Of a stretch of 64,000 bases of DNA, positions 1 through 11,325 are shown in pieces. A model generated the notes under the pieces. That model did no database searches. It was not told where the DNA came from and was given only the letters and a program-made list of their open reading frames with translations. The DNA is taken from the NCBI GenBank assembly GCA_949752735.1, contig OX457047.1:17626707-17690706 (forward strand). The letters run 5' to 3'. The translations under genes and the position numbers were made by a program. How positions within the stretch are numbered: position 1 is the stretch's first letter; the number at the start of each line of letters is the position of its first letter. The DNA is from Lumbricus terrestris (lineage: Eukaryota > Annelida > Clitellata > Crassiclitellata > Lumbricidae).

Positions 1-415
1 AGGAAAAGGCAGGAAAGAGATAAATGAAAATATATAGCCAAAACAGGCAAAATCTGTTGCTATCTGCAGTAAGGACACTAAATCATCAGCGACAGTTACA
101 GGAAAAAATAAAATGAAGGAACTAAATAATAATAAGAAATTCACATGCAAGAAAAGAAAAGCAAGATGTGATGTCCTATATAACCACAATCAAACAAGAT
201 AACTAAAAGGAAGCGCAAGTTTGTCTGTGGAGGAGATGAAAAATGTCTAATGTGCGGTGAACGCTTCAGTGATATGGATAGAAGCAGGTATTGTAAGGGT
301 TTGTGTAATGAAGAATGTAGGCCTACACATGAAGAGACATCCAAAGAATTCGTCTGTGATTTTTGTGGTTAGTCTGTGAATAAAGGGAGAATGACAATAA
401 TGACATAGCCTACAG
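1..415 (+). pseudogene. Short Cys-rich coding remnant upstream of hAT insertion (uncertain)
   Basis: From about 205 to 372 one + frame reads through a lysine/arginine-rich start and then cysteine pairs spaced like zinc-binding CxxC units (a CLMCGERF segment, later a VCDFCG segment), and then hits a TAG at 370-372. The second CxxCG group resembles the start of a C2H2 finger, but the His pair is absent and upstream DNA is out of frame. It may be a decayed zinc-finger fragment interrupted near the large transposon at 416. Otherwise the 415 bp are AT-rich with nothing recognisable. This is a weak call. Confidence 0.2.
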
Positions 416-927
416 CAGTGCTGTCCAACGTGCGGCCCGCGGGCCGCATGCGGCCCGCGGAGAGATTTCAAGTGGCCCGCCAGAGCATGCAAAATTCTTC
501 CACTGTGAAGTAAACGACAAAGTCTAGTCGAATTCAACTTTTTTATAAATTGATATTGTAATGGTTTCTGGGGTTTGAAAAGTCACCAGAACAGCCAACC
601 TCGACAATTATAACTTCTTTCTGTCTCGTGGTTAGGCTGCCGTAGTCTATAAAAAGACTCACAAACGACTTCTTGTTTTGAACAATTTTTATCCCTGTAT
701 TCAACTAAACTGACCTCGCATACCGTCCAAACCGTTCACTTCTAGTCAGTTACTGAGATGTGTAGCATACAGCGTTCACGTCAGTGAGCAGCCTAGCTGC
801 AACAGTTCCTTTCGAGAGATTGTCCAAGTAGAGTCCTGAGGCTGAGGGTTGAAAGGAAACTATCAATAAGGGTCCATGGACAGAACCAATGAACGGCGAT
901 TGTCTTTGGCTCATTCTCTGTCAAAGG

Positions 928-1110
928 CTATGGTTGTTCCTTAGACCGGTTTCGGCTCAGCCACAGGGTGGAGCAGGGGTTATTGTAAGGAATTTTCTCA
1001 ACTGCACATAAATGACGTATTTTGAGACTGGACATAAGAAAGTCCTTGACCAGGGATTTGTCCCCCAAAGCGGAAGCAGATTTTGGTGACCGCTCGTTAA
1101 TAAGCTGCAT
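928..1110 (-). pseudogene. Possible hAT transposase remnant
   Basis: This is a 60-codon open stretch on the minus strand inside the large hAT-like element. Its KSLVKDFLMSS...EKIP...LSRN pattern resembles the N-terminal region of hAT transposases of the ZBED/Zaphod type, where a 'phosphate-binding-like K-x-x-x-F-L ... LS(R/N)N' stretch precedes the catalytic core. The frame is open for about 15 codons upstream of the Met and is closed by a stop after the LSRN motif. No catalytic DDE or CxxH residues are visible. The match is by eye only. Confidence 0.2.
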
Positions 1111-3519
1111 GGTGCTTTGCGCTTGGCCTTCGACTGGAGCTTTAGATGTTTGAATATTAAGATTTTCTGACTCTATAAAAATTCATATTAAAGATCAAAT
1201 CAATTGTTATGACAATGTTTGACTTTGACTAAAATTTCATCATGGCAAAATCTCCAAATAAATTAACGAATGAAATCAGCTAGACGTTCTTAGACTTTTC
1301 AATATCCTTAATCGACTAGAGATCCCTTAAAGATCCCTTACAGATCATCTGCTGTTGCTGGAATTGGAAATAGCTCAGAAAGATTGTTAAGTGTAATAAA
1401 GTTAAATGGTCCTATGTTCCTGGACACTTCCAAAGTTTCGCTAGTAGACCTATGTAAGGGTACATCTAAATGTTGCTTTTCTGCTCTGAAACCCGGGTAA
1501 TTAAGATCAACATGATATTGTTTTGCTAAAGCTAAAGCTAGCAGACAAGATGAGATATTTCCCCAAGAAATAAAATCTTTGAGCTAATTTCAAATTTAAA
1601 CCCACTAACTGCAAAATACGATGTAAGACCGATAAATATCATTAGCAAACCTCCCAAATGGTCATTATTGATCGATAGGTCTATACTGACACCCACGTCA
1701 ACACGAATATGTACTGTTTAGACTAATAGCAGTTTTAACCAGGAGCCGCGTCGCCGATCTACATGTAAATGATATTTTACCACACCATGACTTGGCTTAG
1801 GGTACGACTGCTGGAAATTTTATATGCTACAAGCTCTGGTGTCATTCATCCATGAGAACCAGAATGTGTGTATGAACAAATAGCCGCAGCCTTGGTCCTG
1901 GGTTTGTGGAAACGAACGAGCGACCGAAGTACAATAATTTCCAATGCACGAGCACCTACATGTATAATTTGGGTTTTGGAAGGTGATGTACCAGTCCAAT
2001 TTTCGAATTTTGTTTAATTCTCCACTGCACTGGTGGTGTTCTAATTTGTAATTTAGCGAGGTTGCTCATCATTTCAGTGCTGATAGTCATGGTTTAGGGC
2101 TTTAATAAGTGTCCCGTCCCATTGTTTAAATATTTTTACAGCATTATAATGGCAACTTTTAGACTGTGATCTTAAAAAGATTGCTCACAAATTTCACGCC
2201 AAAAGGCATTGTTTGAGACTTCAATAAATGCCCTTCCCCATTGCTTACATTTCTGAGTTTCCACACTGTAGCTGTCATCTGTGCAAAATTGCTTTGTTTA
2301 AATGCTGACAGCTAAGGTTTTTAGAGTTTAGAGAGTCTCCTCCTTATTGTTTAATTTTTTCATTTGTACGCTGTTAATCTGGCGTTTAAAGCTGTCATTT
2401 GAAAAAGTACTCATAATTTTCTTTTCTCGTTCATTGTCTGAAAAAAGTCATTTGCCCACTGTTGTAATAGCATTTTAGGCTGTTACCTCGACAAATTCGA
2501 TCATAATTTGGTACTCAGAGACGTGGTTTAAGAATTGAATAATTCTCCCTATACCTGCATCTTAATTTTTTTTAATTTACACAAGTACACAACGTAATGG
2601 TGGCAGTTTAGGCTGTCATCTGTATCAAAATTGATACTTATGGACAAGCAGTGGGTAACACCGTAGAAATCAATAATGTTTGTGATAATAGTTCTGAAAT
2701 ATTTGGGGGATATAAGATTTAAGCATCTCCGTCACCACCACAAGTTCCGGGTTCCGTTCCTCGATCCTATCCCATCTAAGTCTACACCCCTGTGCGGGAT
2801 GCTAGTTCGATAACATAGGCCTACGTGTACATTGTATCTTTCAGATTCTGAGGATGGTGATTTTTGGATGGGATCACATAAGCTCAAAAAGGGTGCGTGT
2901 GATATGAAGATATATGGAGAATTTTTAAGAAACTTTTAGTATGCATTGACCTACAATCCTACATCATGTATGTATAGGCCTATGCATTGGATAGCCTGTG
3001 TGGCTGAAAGGCTAGCTCATTCTGGATGTCTGCCTGATTAATTCTTTTCTTTTCATCGCCTATCTCCAGTTAGATACTTAATTGGGTTGTTATATTGATA
3101 TTAAAGTTAGTGGCATGTTGGTAAATACAACAAGTTCACTTGCTTCCAAAATAACCCATTACACATGACACCAACCATCAGCAAATGATTTTGGTTATCT
3201 AAATAAGTAAATTTGTGATTTTGACAGTCCAAGACTAGCACCACTATCAGTGACTTATTTTTCTATACCGATCATTGCTTCTTTACTAACAGAACCGCAA
3301 TCAGTTTTCGCTAACAATTTCTCATCATCGTGGTTAGTTTAGAGATTAAAAATAGACCAAAAAGGTCAACTGATTAGAGCATGTAACGTGGCTTAATTAT
3401 TCAATCAGTGTACCAATTTATAGAATTCATATAGCCTGTAATACTTTAATACAATGTGGCACAATGTGCTCTAACAGCGACGAGCAGGCCAACAATAAAA
3501 GCGGCTTATTGAAATAAAT

Positions 3520-3935
3520 GTATGGGTTGGTTGCAACATGTTGCAACCATCCCCGAAAAAAATGTTGCAACCAACCCCGAAGCAATGCCTGGACAGTGTT
3601 ATGGAACAAAATTTCGACGGCGCTGATTATAAATAAAATGAATAAATGCATTTTCAAGCTTAATTACTTGTCCAACTTATAAAACCAAAGCGAAAAATAT
3701 TTCTTCAAAACATTCGGTTACATAACGAAAAAAAAGAAGGAAAAAAAATTTACTTTCGATTGCCAAAAATGAATTTTTTCCCGGTAGTCTTAATCAATTG
3801 CCTGCTAAGAAATTAGGACACATTGGCCTAAAATGTATTCTTTACAAAATAGTTTGCTTAATTTTGAGTAGCTATTATGTGCCGGCGAAATATCGATGGT
3901 GTTGCAACCAATACATGTTGCAACCAGCCCCGGTC
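3520..3935. repeat. TGTTGCAACC palindromic repeats
   Basis: The palindromic segment GGTTGCAACATGTTGCAACC occurs at about 3528-3547. Related TGTTGCAACCA units recur at about 3563, 3900 and 3916, next to CCCCGR sequence. This looks like the ends of a degenerate short inverted-repeat element inside the larger hAT, but clean boundaries could not be set. Confidence 0.3.
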
Positions 3936-4536
3936 TCCCCTACATGTACGTCCCCCTCCTTCTTCAGCTTGTCAGAGCAAGCGGCAAAAGTAGGAGAAAG
4001 TAGAATATACGATGGCCAAGAAATTGTCATTATGGTATGAAGGATAACCCCGGCCTTTACAACTTTATCAGGATATCAACCTACAGCAGGCCTTGTGCCC
4101 ATACATTTTGCCTACAGTGCTGCCTACTGCAAATGCTTCTGTCTGAAGCCTATGTGTGATTTTTAGCAGAATCTTGTCTAAGTTGTCTTCGATTACATCA
4201 CCCATTTTCCTCGCTCTTACTTCATGCACACGAGTGACCTACGCCGTATCGGTCTAATGCTTGACTTGAAAACTGCATTTAATCACCATATCTATTCTAT
4301 GGTTCACGCCAAATTTCAACAGGCCTGCTCTTTTCCTGAACATAAATATCACCCAAATAAACCGCCTCAAAGATGTTCAGTTTTGTTCACTTTGGCTATT
4401 ACTATCATGTTTGCGTCCAACTTTTTACCACTAACTTATCGTCGGTTCATGCAACAAGGCAAAAAGTAACTGCACCCGGTGGAGATGAACAAAAAAGCTG
4501 TTACTGGGAGATAAAATGAAGAGCTGAGTTTGTCAG

Positions 4537-4853
4537 CAGTGGCGGCGCCAGGATTTCAGGTGTTTTTTTGGGGGGCTGAATTCGCGGGTGAAAATTTTAA
4601 ATTTTCCATTTTCTGCCGTCAAAATTTCTGATGACCTTTTTTTTTAGTCATTTGGTCGAAATCTTCTAAAACGGTCCTTTTTCATATCCGCAAAAACTGT
4701 CAGGCAAATCTCGTGCGTGCCTTACGCTTAATTTTTTGGGGGTGGGGGCTAAAGGGGTAAATCTCCCAAATATTTCATTTTTACATGGGAAAAAGTGGAT
4801 GGCCTTTTTTTAGGGGGCTAAGCCCCACAGCCCACCCCCTAGCGCCGCTACTA
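4537..4853. mobile_element. Small hAT-like element, CAGTGGCGGCG family, nested
   Basis: It starts CAGTGGCGGCGCCAGG at 4537 and ends in AGCGCCGCTACTA. It is flanked by a perfect 8-bp duplication TTTGTCAG (4529-4536 and 4854-4861), so it is a clean insertion into the 4.7-kb hAT. It is non-coding and has a G-run at one end and a C-rich other end. It contains the TGATGACC-T9-AGTCAT hairpin at 4629-4651 and a GGGGGCTAAGCCCC palindrome near 4813. Confidence 0.88.
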
Positions 4854-4868
4854 TTTGTCAGACCGTGG

Positions 4869-4869
<1 letters not shown>

Positions 4870-4915
<46 letters not shown>
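4870..4915. repeat. TA dinucleotide microsatellite
   Basis: About 23 uninterrupted TA units inside the large hAT-like element. Confidence 0.97.
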
Positions 4916-4918
<3 letters not shown>

Positions 4919-5163
4919 ACCAGGCTGGGGGACAAACTTAAAATTCAGCTAAGCGCTCCTAATAATTTTGGGGCTGATTTATAATCAAGCATCGTATTAT
5001 ACATGTATACTGTACAATATATATATATACATTACAATAATTCCATAAAACAGTTAAAAATTATCAGCAATTTTGACGATGCTTTTGAGCTCATTGCTGC
5101 GGCCCTCGGCTTCAAGAGTATTGCTTCTGTGGCCCACGGAGCCAAAAAGGTTGGACAGCACTG

Positions 5164-5569
5164 GCCAACAACATGAGATTGGATTTTTGCTTTTCGTCTT
5201 TTGATATGCTCTGTAGCTTTAGAATCCTTTAGTGTTTTCTTTCAATTTGTTTAGCTCTCATGCAGTTTATTATTTTATTCTAAAAATGCACGATCGCAAT
5301 AGGCCCACTGTAAATGTTTTGGTCAATTTCCATTGCGCCAAGATGCCCATCCTATGGGCGTCTTGTAGTATAAGGTTCCTAAGATGCCCAGTTTGGAGGG
5401 TCCACTTTTAATTTACAAAATTGATCTTATTGAATTAGGTTCTATAGTTGCTGTTATTCTTTCCTCAATGCATGACCACTCTTTGCATTGGAGTGGAGCA
5501 AGTACTTCTCTTGGAACAGACATGGAAGAAAAGCAAAATGTTCGTTAGCATGGGCATCTTGGAGCACTC
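5164..5569. other. Intervening sequence, nothing recognised
   Basis: Flank between the hAT element and the TACA microsatellite. A phrase like AAGATGCCCA recurs near 5339 and 5380. No exon or element boundaries were recognised. Confidence 0.5.
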
Positions 5570-6568
5570 TCCCCTACATACAAACATATATACATACATG
5601 CATACATACATGCATACATACATACATACATACATACAATGTCATACATACATACATACATACATACATACATACATACATACATACATACATACATACA
5701 TACATACATGCATACATACATACATACATACATACATGCATACATGCATACATACATACATACATGCATACATACATACATACATACATACATACATGCA
5801 TACATACATACATACATACATACATACATACATACAATCATACATACATACATACAATGTCATACATACATACATACATACATACATACAATGTCATACA
5901 TACATACATACATACATACATACATACATACATGCATACATACATACATACATACATACATACATACATACATACATACATACATACATACATACATACA
6001 TACATACATACATACATACATGCATACATACATACATGCATACATACATACATACATACAACGGCATACATACATACATACATACATACATACATACATA
6101 CATACATACATGCATACATGCATACATACATACATACAATGTCATACATACATACATACATACATGCATACATGCATACATGCATACATACATACATACA
6201 TACATACATGCATGCATACATACATACATACATGCATACATACATACATACATACATACATACAATCATACATACATACATACATACATGCATACATACA
6301 TACATACATACATACATACATACATACATACATACATACATACATACATACATACATACATACATACATACATACATGCATACATACATACATACATACA
6401 TACATACATACATACATACAATCATACATACATACATACATACATACATACATGCATACATACATACATACATACATACATACAATCATACATACATACA
6501 TACATACATACATACATACATACATACATACATACATACATACATACATACATACATACATACATACA

Positions 6569-6598
<30 letters not shown>
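5570..6598. repeat. TACA/TGTA tetranucleotide microsatellite, ~1 kb
   Basis: About 250 TACA units with sporadic TGCA substitutions and phase-shifting interruptions (AATCA, AATGTCA, AACGGCA). Because 4 is coprime to 3, all frames stay open, which produces long Tyr-Ile-His-Thr or Met-Tyr-Val-Cys reading frames. These are artefacts and not genes. Interrupted variants such as AATGTCATACA recur at irregular spacing, which suggests local block duplication within the array. Confidence 0.98.
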
Positions 6599-6599
<1 letters not shown>

Positions 6600-6810
6600 T
6601 CTCCAGATTCCAATCAGGTTCCATGCATCACCCAACTACCACCATCACCGACAACCACCGTAACACCACCCTGTCTCCTCGGATTTTAACCTGGCACCGG
6701 AACAAAAACGGCAGCTCTGGCTATTGCGGACTTGATTTGATATAGCGCCGGTGAATAAGCTGGTCTCCCTGACGTGGTTTTTGTGGGCACTGAAAAATTC
6801 TCGAAGATTT

Positions 6811-6841
6811 ACATTACATTACATTACATTACATTACATAC
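6811..6841. repeat. ATTAC pentanucleotide microsatellite
   Basis: Six tandem ATTAC/TTACA units just downstream of the TACA array. Confidence 0.9.
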
Positions 6842-6889
6842 ATACACAGACACTACAATACAAATTGGATATTCTGGCACCGACACTGA

Positions 6890-7720
6890 CCATAAAATCT
6901 ACGCTAGCGGTGAATGAACGAACCATTGCGACTCCCGTGCAGTGTGAATGTCGCATAGCATTAGCGTCTCGACGACTGCAGCTGCAGCGCTGCTGAATTG
7001 CAGAGCGCATGTCTGCAAGGGAAAGCGGCCAGTGCGCATGCTCGCACAGGTGATTACCGGGTGGACACACAGCCAGACTGTCACGTGAGGAGCCGCGTAG
7101 GAGGAGGAGGAAGAGGACGCGGCAGAGGGAAGGGCACGGCATCTGCATTGAACCGGTGTTGGCTGTGGCAGGCGTCGGTAAGCGACCTTGTCGATGGGAA
7201 GCCAGACCTTTGCAGAAGCAGCGCGGCACAGGGGCTCCGCCATCCGCCCGCATCACGTCGTAGGAGGTGAATTTATGGTGCGCTATACTATACCTCTTCC
7301 AGAAATGATAATAATAATGGCAGCAATAACCGGCGGCGTTCCACACGGGCGCAAGACGACGACGATAAAATGTGTGTTTTGAATGCGTCTGGTTGTAGAC
7401 TGCGGCGGCTGATTCGGGAATCTTAGCCATCCTCCACCAACCACCGGTGTCCAACGCGTTCAATGCATATTGGACCGAAGAAGAAGAAGAGATATAATAT
7501 TCGTTGCATCGTCTAGAATGGAGTGTCTGCCATCGCTGACGTTGAGTAGTCGCCGCAGCCGGATGTGGTGCATCTGCCGCAGACCGGAAGACGTCTCTGC
7601 GCATGCGCCGACGGACCCCATAAATCGATGAGCAACTGCGTCGAACGGAAGTGCATTTTAATCGACGAAATTCATCACTGCGCATTCGTGAGACGCAGAC
7701 GAATTGCCACTTCGACGAAA
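6890..7720 (+). promoter_or_regulatory. CpG-rich region, possible promoter/5'UTR of the 8064 ORF
   Basis: This ~800-bp block is markedly richer in GC and CpG (CGACGACG, GCGCATGC and similar) than the surrounding AT-rich DNA. It lies immediately upstream of the GC-rich ORF at 8064-8810. No TATA box or transcript evidence is visible, so the assignment as promoter or 5' untranslated exon is positional inference. A 283-codon minus-strand frame across it has low-complexity, non-protein-like composition and is not accepted as a gene. Confidence 0.35.
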
Positions 7721-8063
7721 ATGACGGCTATGTTATGATATGTATATGCGGACGTACGTGTTGATAAATAGCTCAGCAGTTCTTCGACTCTGTATATACA
7801 GCTGAAGTTTCAATTCTCAGAAATCGATAACTTATTATATATAACGCGAGAAGCCGCCGTTGGCTTTAACCCTTTAGGTATACAAAGAGTACAGAATTTA
7901 TTTTCATACCATTTAATACACTGTGGTCGGTTAAGGGTTGATTGCATGCAATCTGAAGCTCCGACATATTTGTCTGCTTATTGATAGGCTATTGATAGAG
8001 AGTGTGCTTCCGGTTGTCCGCTTATTCCGATATAGGTTGTCCAGACACCATGTGGCAACTGTC

Positions 8064-8810
8064 ATGACGGCCCCGAGTAGTGTACCAGCCATCGCGGACG
8101 TGGAGGAGAGCGACACTTGCGGTGATCTCGTCGACAAGACTGGCTTCGGATCGCGAGTCCTTCAGCGCCGCTCCGAGATCTTTCCCCTGACCCTGTCCCC
8201 GAGGCCGGACCCGAAGAAGGGCCGACGCCTGTCCGACCCGGGTCGCCTGCTCTTCAACACCTTCAGGGCCGGCGGCGGCGTGGGCAGTGGATGTGACTCC
8301 AGCGGGGGCGACGCTGCCCGCTCCTCGCGGGAGGCGCTGATGTCGTTTCCCTCGGGCAAGATCCCCGATCCCCGGTTGGAGGCGATTCGCTCGCTGTCGC
8401 CGACGGCGTTCGAGGCGGCCGGCGAGGAGGGCGAGGCGGCCGTCGTGGTCTATCGTTCATCCCGGTCGCGCTCCATCCATCATCCGTCGGGAGGAGGGAG
8501 CCTCCTGCCCGACCGTCTGGCGAACAAGCGGCTCTCGCTGCCCAATACCTCTGCCATCGTTCTGCCAGCGGAACTGGGCGAGGCGATGGGGGCCGTCGCC
8601 AGGTCCGACGGGGCTTCATCTCCGCCGCCCCTTGGGGCCGCTGCCGCCGCCGCTGGCCTCCTCATCAAGGACGCCTATGGACTGCGGAGACGCAGGAGCA
8701 TCTCACTCGAATGCTCCCGGCTGGAGGCGATCGTTGAGGAGAACTCGCACAAACAGTCAAGAAAATTCTCGCTTCCGCCGAAATGTTCGTCAGAGTCGAG
8801 CGACCATTGA
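8064..8810 (+). CDS. Hypothetical protein, 248 aa, serine/arginine motif-rich
   Basis: This is a single open frame in a GC/CpG-rich island whose base composition drops sharply after the stop at 8808-8810. The frame is open from an ATG at 7938, but residues before the ATG at 8064 lie in AT-rich sequence of different character. The start at 8064 (248 codons, beginning MTAPSSVPAI) is therefore preferred, although its context (C at -3) is not strong. A splice acceptor between 8034 and 8043 is an alternative. The protein looks largely disordered, with Gly/Ala/Pro/Ser-rich stretches and an alanine run near residue 192. Basophilic kinase-type motifs are RRLSDP (S57), KRLSLP (S158), RRRRSIS (S212/S214) and RKFSLP (S236). 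Three of them fit R/K-x-x-S-x-P, a 14-3-3-like pattern. I do not recognise the family. It could be a complete intronless gene or one exon of a larger one. Confidence 0.5.
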   Translation: MTAPSSVPAIADVEESDTCGDLVDKTGFGSRVLQRRSEIFPLTLSPRPDPKKGRRLSDPGRLLFNTFRAGGGVGSGCDSSGGDAARSSREALMSFPSGKIPDPRLEAIRSLSPTAFEAAGEEGEAAVVVYRSSRSRSIHHPSGGGSLLPDRLANKRLSLPNTSAIVLPAELGEAMGAVARSDGASSPPPLGAAAAAAGLLIKDAYGLRRRRSISLECSRLEAIVEENSHKQSRKFSLPPKCSSESSDH

Positions 8811-9170
8811 ATCAACAGAATCGTCATCATCTCCACCTCTGATTTATGATTAATTAATTAATTAATTATTTGAGTCTCATGACACGGAGTGACACATCTG
8901 AAAGTACTAAATATATATATTATAGATAATGAGAATTATATTTGATGTACATGAATTTATATATTCTGCAATTATCTGCAGCAACGTGAGAAAGCTAAGC
9001 TCTTCTTTTAAACCGGTATCCTACATCCTGTATGTAATTATTATGGTTTCATTCTTGCAACGAATGCAGAATGTACTGTAGCCGCACCAGTGAAGTTTGC
9101 TGTGAGTGTCGTCAGAATGCCGTTGTTTTACAGCCACATGCATGCTTCCTCCCTCTGGTTACATATTATG
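8811..9170. other. AT-rich flank, possible 3'UTR
   Basis: AT-rich sequence with a TTAA-unit run at about 8850-8868. No canonical AATAAA was seen close to the stop of the preceding ORF. Nothing else recognised. Confidence 0.4.
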
Positions 9171-9335
9171 TCTGTCTACCTGTCTGTCTGTCTGTCTGTC
9201 TCTCCGGCTGACTGCCTGCTTGATTGTCTGCCTACCTGCCTGTCTGTCTATCTGTCTATCTACCTGTCTTTCTGTCGGTCCAGCGCTCTGTCTGCTTGAC
9301 TGTCTGTCTGACTGTTTGCTTGCTTGTCTGTATGA
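9171..9335. repeat. Degenerate CTGT/CTGC tetranucleotide repeat
   Basis: Imperfect TGTC/TGCC units with many substitutions. Cys/Leu/Ser-rich frames on both strands here are artefacts of the repeat. Confidence 0.9.
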
Positions 9336-9351
9336 TTCCAATCAATCAGAA

Positions 9352-9690
9352 TTTGTATAGCGCCCCTTTTTATCTCTACTCAGAGGCGCTACCACCTAGG
9401 TCCAGCGAGGAAAGCAGTCTTCAACAGTTGGTGAGACTGTGGACAGTTTGTGAGTGTCGTAGGTTAATTATAGACAAGGGAAGCCCGTTCCAGGTTGTTG
9501 GACCAAACATAGAGAAGGAACATAGTATTGTTGCAGAGTGGACGAATGGGACCACTAAGTCACCGGAGACAGAGGAGTGCAGTACGCGGGGTCTGTGCAT
9601 GCAAGCGGAAAGTATCGACAAAATCTCACAGGGGCAGGAGGCTGCAGAGCCTGATAAGCACCACCGCACCAAGGATGCCATCCTGAATGA
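9352..9690 (-). pseudogene. L2/CR1-type LINE 3' end (reverse orientation)
   Basis: On the minus strand the frame at 9421-9681 ends with a GPTTWNGLPLS motif, the C-terminal signature of L2/CR1-clade reverse transcriptases. It is followed by a tail reading CCTCTGAGTAGAG and GGGGCGCTATA, which is the common 3' tail of LINEs and SINEs in this window. It is truncated at the 5' side. Confidence 0.65.
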
Positions 9691-10234
9691 GATGCGAATA
9701 TGCCAGTAGGCCTAAGTCTTGCCGCCACAACTGATGTATACTCGCTCTAACCTCCAGACCCGAACTCGTGGCAGACCAGCTGTCTGTCCACTTCGGTTCT
9801 TTTTAACTGTCTTTCAATGCAATGTCACATATATTATCATAATTATTAGGTCAATCTATTTCTGGAAAAGTCGCTGGCTATACATAATTTCACGTGTAGC
9901 AATCATTGTGTTGTTTGCGTCATCTTTATCAGCTGTTCCTTTAATTCGATTTTAAATTATTGTTAACGTTGCCATCAATAATTACTGTAATGCTTGAAAA
10001 ATTATATAAATTAATCTAATCTGTGAAATCGACTGAGAGATGAATGATCCCCTGTGAGTAGACCTATAGGCTTGATTGCATTGAATGCGCAAGATGATTA
10101 TTATGAAAAACCATAAATTAGATATTTTTATGTGACTTCCGAAATGTCCTCTGTTCCCTGTTTCCTTCCTTGATATTGTTTGTTATTAAATAGCTCGTGT
10201 TGATTTTTGAAGTCCCTTGATTTGCTAACAATAT

Positions 10235-10259
10235 TAACAACAACAACAACAACAACAAC

Positions 10260-10331
<72 letters not shown>
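10235..10331. repeat. ACA then ATA trinucleotide microsatellite
   Basis: About 9 CAA units followed by about 23 TAA units. Poly-Leu/Ile/Thr frames on both strands are artefacts. Confidence 0.97.
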
Positions 10332-10332
<1 letters not shown>

Positions 10333-10439
10333 GCACTTTCACTACTGTTGCGGAGGACGAGGCCTGATCTTCTAAACACTCAAAAACAGCTCCAAGCATA
10401 ATTTTTTGAAATCCCGAGGGATCCTAGGTACCTCGGGTA

Positions 10440-10460
10440 AAAAAAATAATAATAATAATA

Positions 10461-10491
<31 letters not shown>
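10440..10491. repeat. TAA trinucleotide microsatellite
   Basis: Second TAA run. The phrase 'GAGGGATCCTA..TACCTCGGG' appears before it (10418) and again at 10573, so a ~150-bp unit may be partly duplicated. Confidence 0.9.
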
Positions 10492-10492
<1 letters not shown>

Positions 10493-10959
10493 GGAATTTT
10501 CTCTTCAAACCCTGAAGACGTGTCCTGACAATTCTGGACTAGTTTTTAAACAGTAGTTAGCAATAAAGTCCCTGAGGGATCCTAAGTAGGCCTATACCTC
10601 GGGGCCAAAAAATAATTGTAATAATTAATAATGTTCTTTATTGACATTAATCGCAAACTATAACAACAGCTTTTCCACTTTGAAGATATTTACTGACAGC
10701 TCAGGTCTCCTGAAACATTCTCGCATATAACAGAGATATGAGCGTCGTTGTAAAAATCGGGACCAGCTGCCTTGTTGCAATATGCGACCAAAATATGCCA
10801 TCGATTATTTTTATTACGGACATTGCATTCCCGACACAAGACCACGGCGCCAGTCTGGCTATGTTTCTGTCAACAGACTTCGAATCCAGACTGTCTCTGT
10901 GAATATTCATCGCTATGACTTGCTGTCCCATGGCGGCTATTCTGCTCAGCGCTGTGTCA

Positions 10960-11099
10960 GGACCTTTTGGCGACAGACATGGTGCTAGGACCTTTTGGCG
11001 ACAGACATGGTGCTAGGACCTTTTGGCGACAGACATGGTGCTAGGACCTTTTGGCGACAGACATGGTGCTAGGACCTTTTGGCGACAGACATGGTGCAA
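10960..11099. repeat. 28-bp minisatellite, ~5 copies
   Basis: The unit beginning GGACCTTTTGGCGACAGACA and closing TGGTGCTA is repeated almost perfectly about five times, so the array is young. The frames that cross it are repeat artefacts. Confidence 0.95.
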
Positions 11100-11325
11100 C
11101 AATACACGACGACGTGATGGGTCGATTCAGCTCGTGTAGTCGTTTGTTTATAGAGTCCACCGTTTGCATGCACCGAAGGCTTTTGCTTGGTATACTGTTT
11201 AGTGGAGAACAGAAAGAGACATCCAAACAAACGAAAACAAATTGCGATTGACTTGTTGGTTGTACCAGCGCTCAGAGGAGCTGGCAAGTTTTAGGATAAA
11301 CTTGAGTGCATTTATCTGCTGAGGT

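Larger units (their letters stand above)
416..5163. mobile_element. Large decayed hAT-like DNA transposon (4.7 kb)
   Basis: The element begins CAGTGCTGTCCAAC at 416 and ends with the exact reverse complement GTTGGACAGCACTG at 5150-5163. Both subterminal regions are the GGCCCGCGGGCC / GGCCC type seen in Zaphod/Tip100-like hATs. Flanking 8-mers GCCTACAG (408-415) and GCCAACAA (5164-5171) match at 6 of 8, as expected of an old hAT target-site duplication. No intact transposase is present. A minus-strand 60-codon stretch at 928-1110 (ending in a LSRN motif reminiscent of hAT transposases) is the only possible trace. The interior is otherwise AT-rich, with a TA microsatellite at 4870-4915 and a nested small element at 4537-4853. 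Confidence 0.75.

Noticed and set aside
5448..6745. Several reading frames of 80-413 codons on both strands
   Set aside because: They are produced by the TACA tetranucleotide repeat, which has no stops in any phase. The sequence is pure repeat.
6834..7685. 283-codon minus-strand ORF
   Set aside because: It lies in a CpG-rich block with few stops by composition. The peptide has Cys/Arg/His/Ser-rich random character, no domain-like pattern and no splice context, and it crosses a microsatellite at its end.
8263..8668. Minus-strand frames opposite the GC-rich ORF
   Set aside because: Shadows of the + strand ORF in high-GC DNA. Pro/Arg-rich low-complexity peptides.
10118..10401. Poly-Leu / poly-Ile / poly-Thr frames
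   Set aside because: They are translations of ATA/ACA microsatellite.
10960..11099. Five 28-bp repeats considered as a CRISPR-like array
   Set aside because: Units are contiguous without spacers, and the DNA is clearly eukaryotic. It is a minisatellite.
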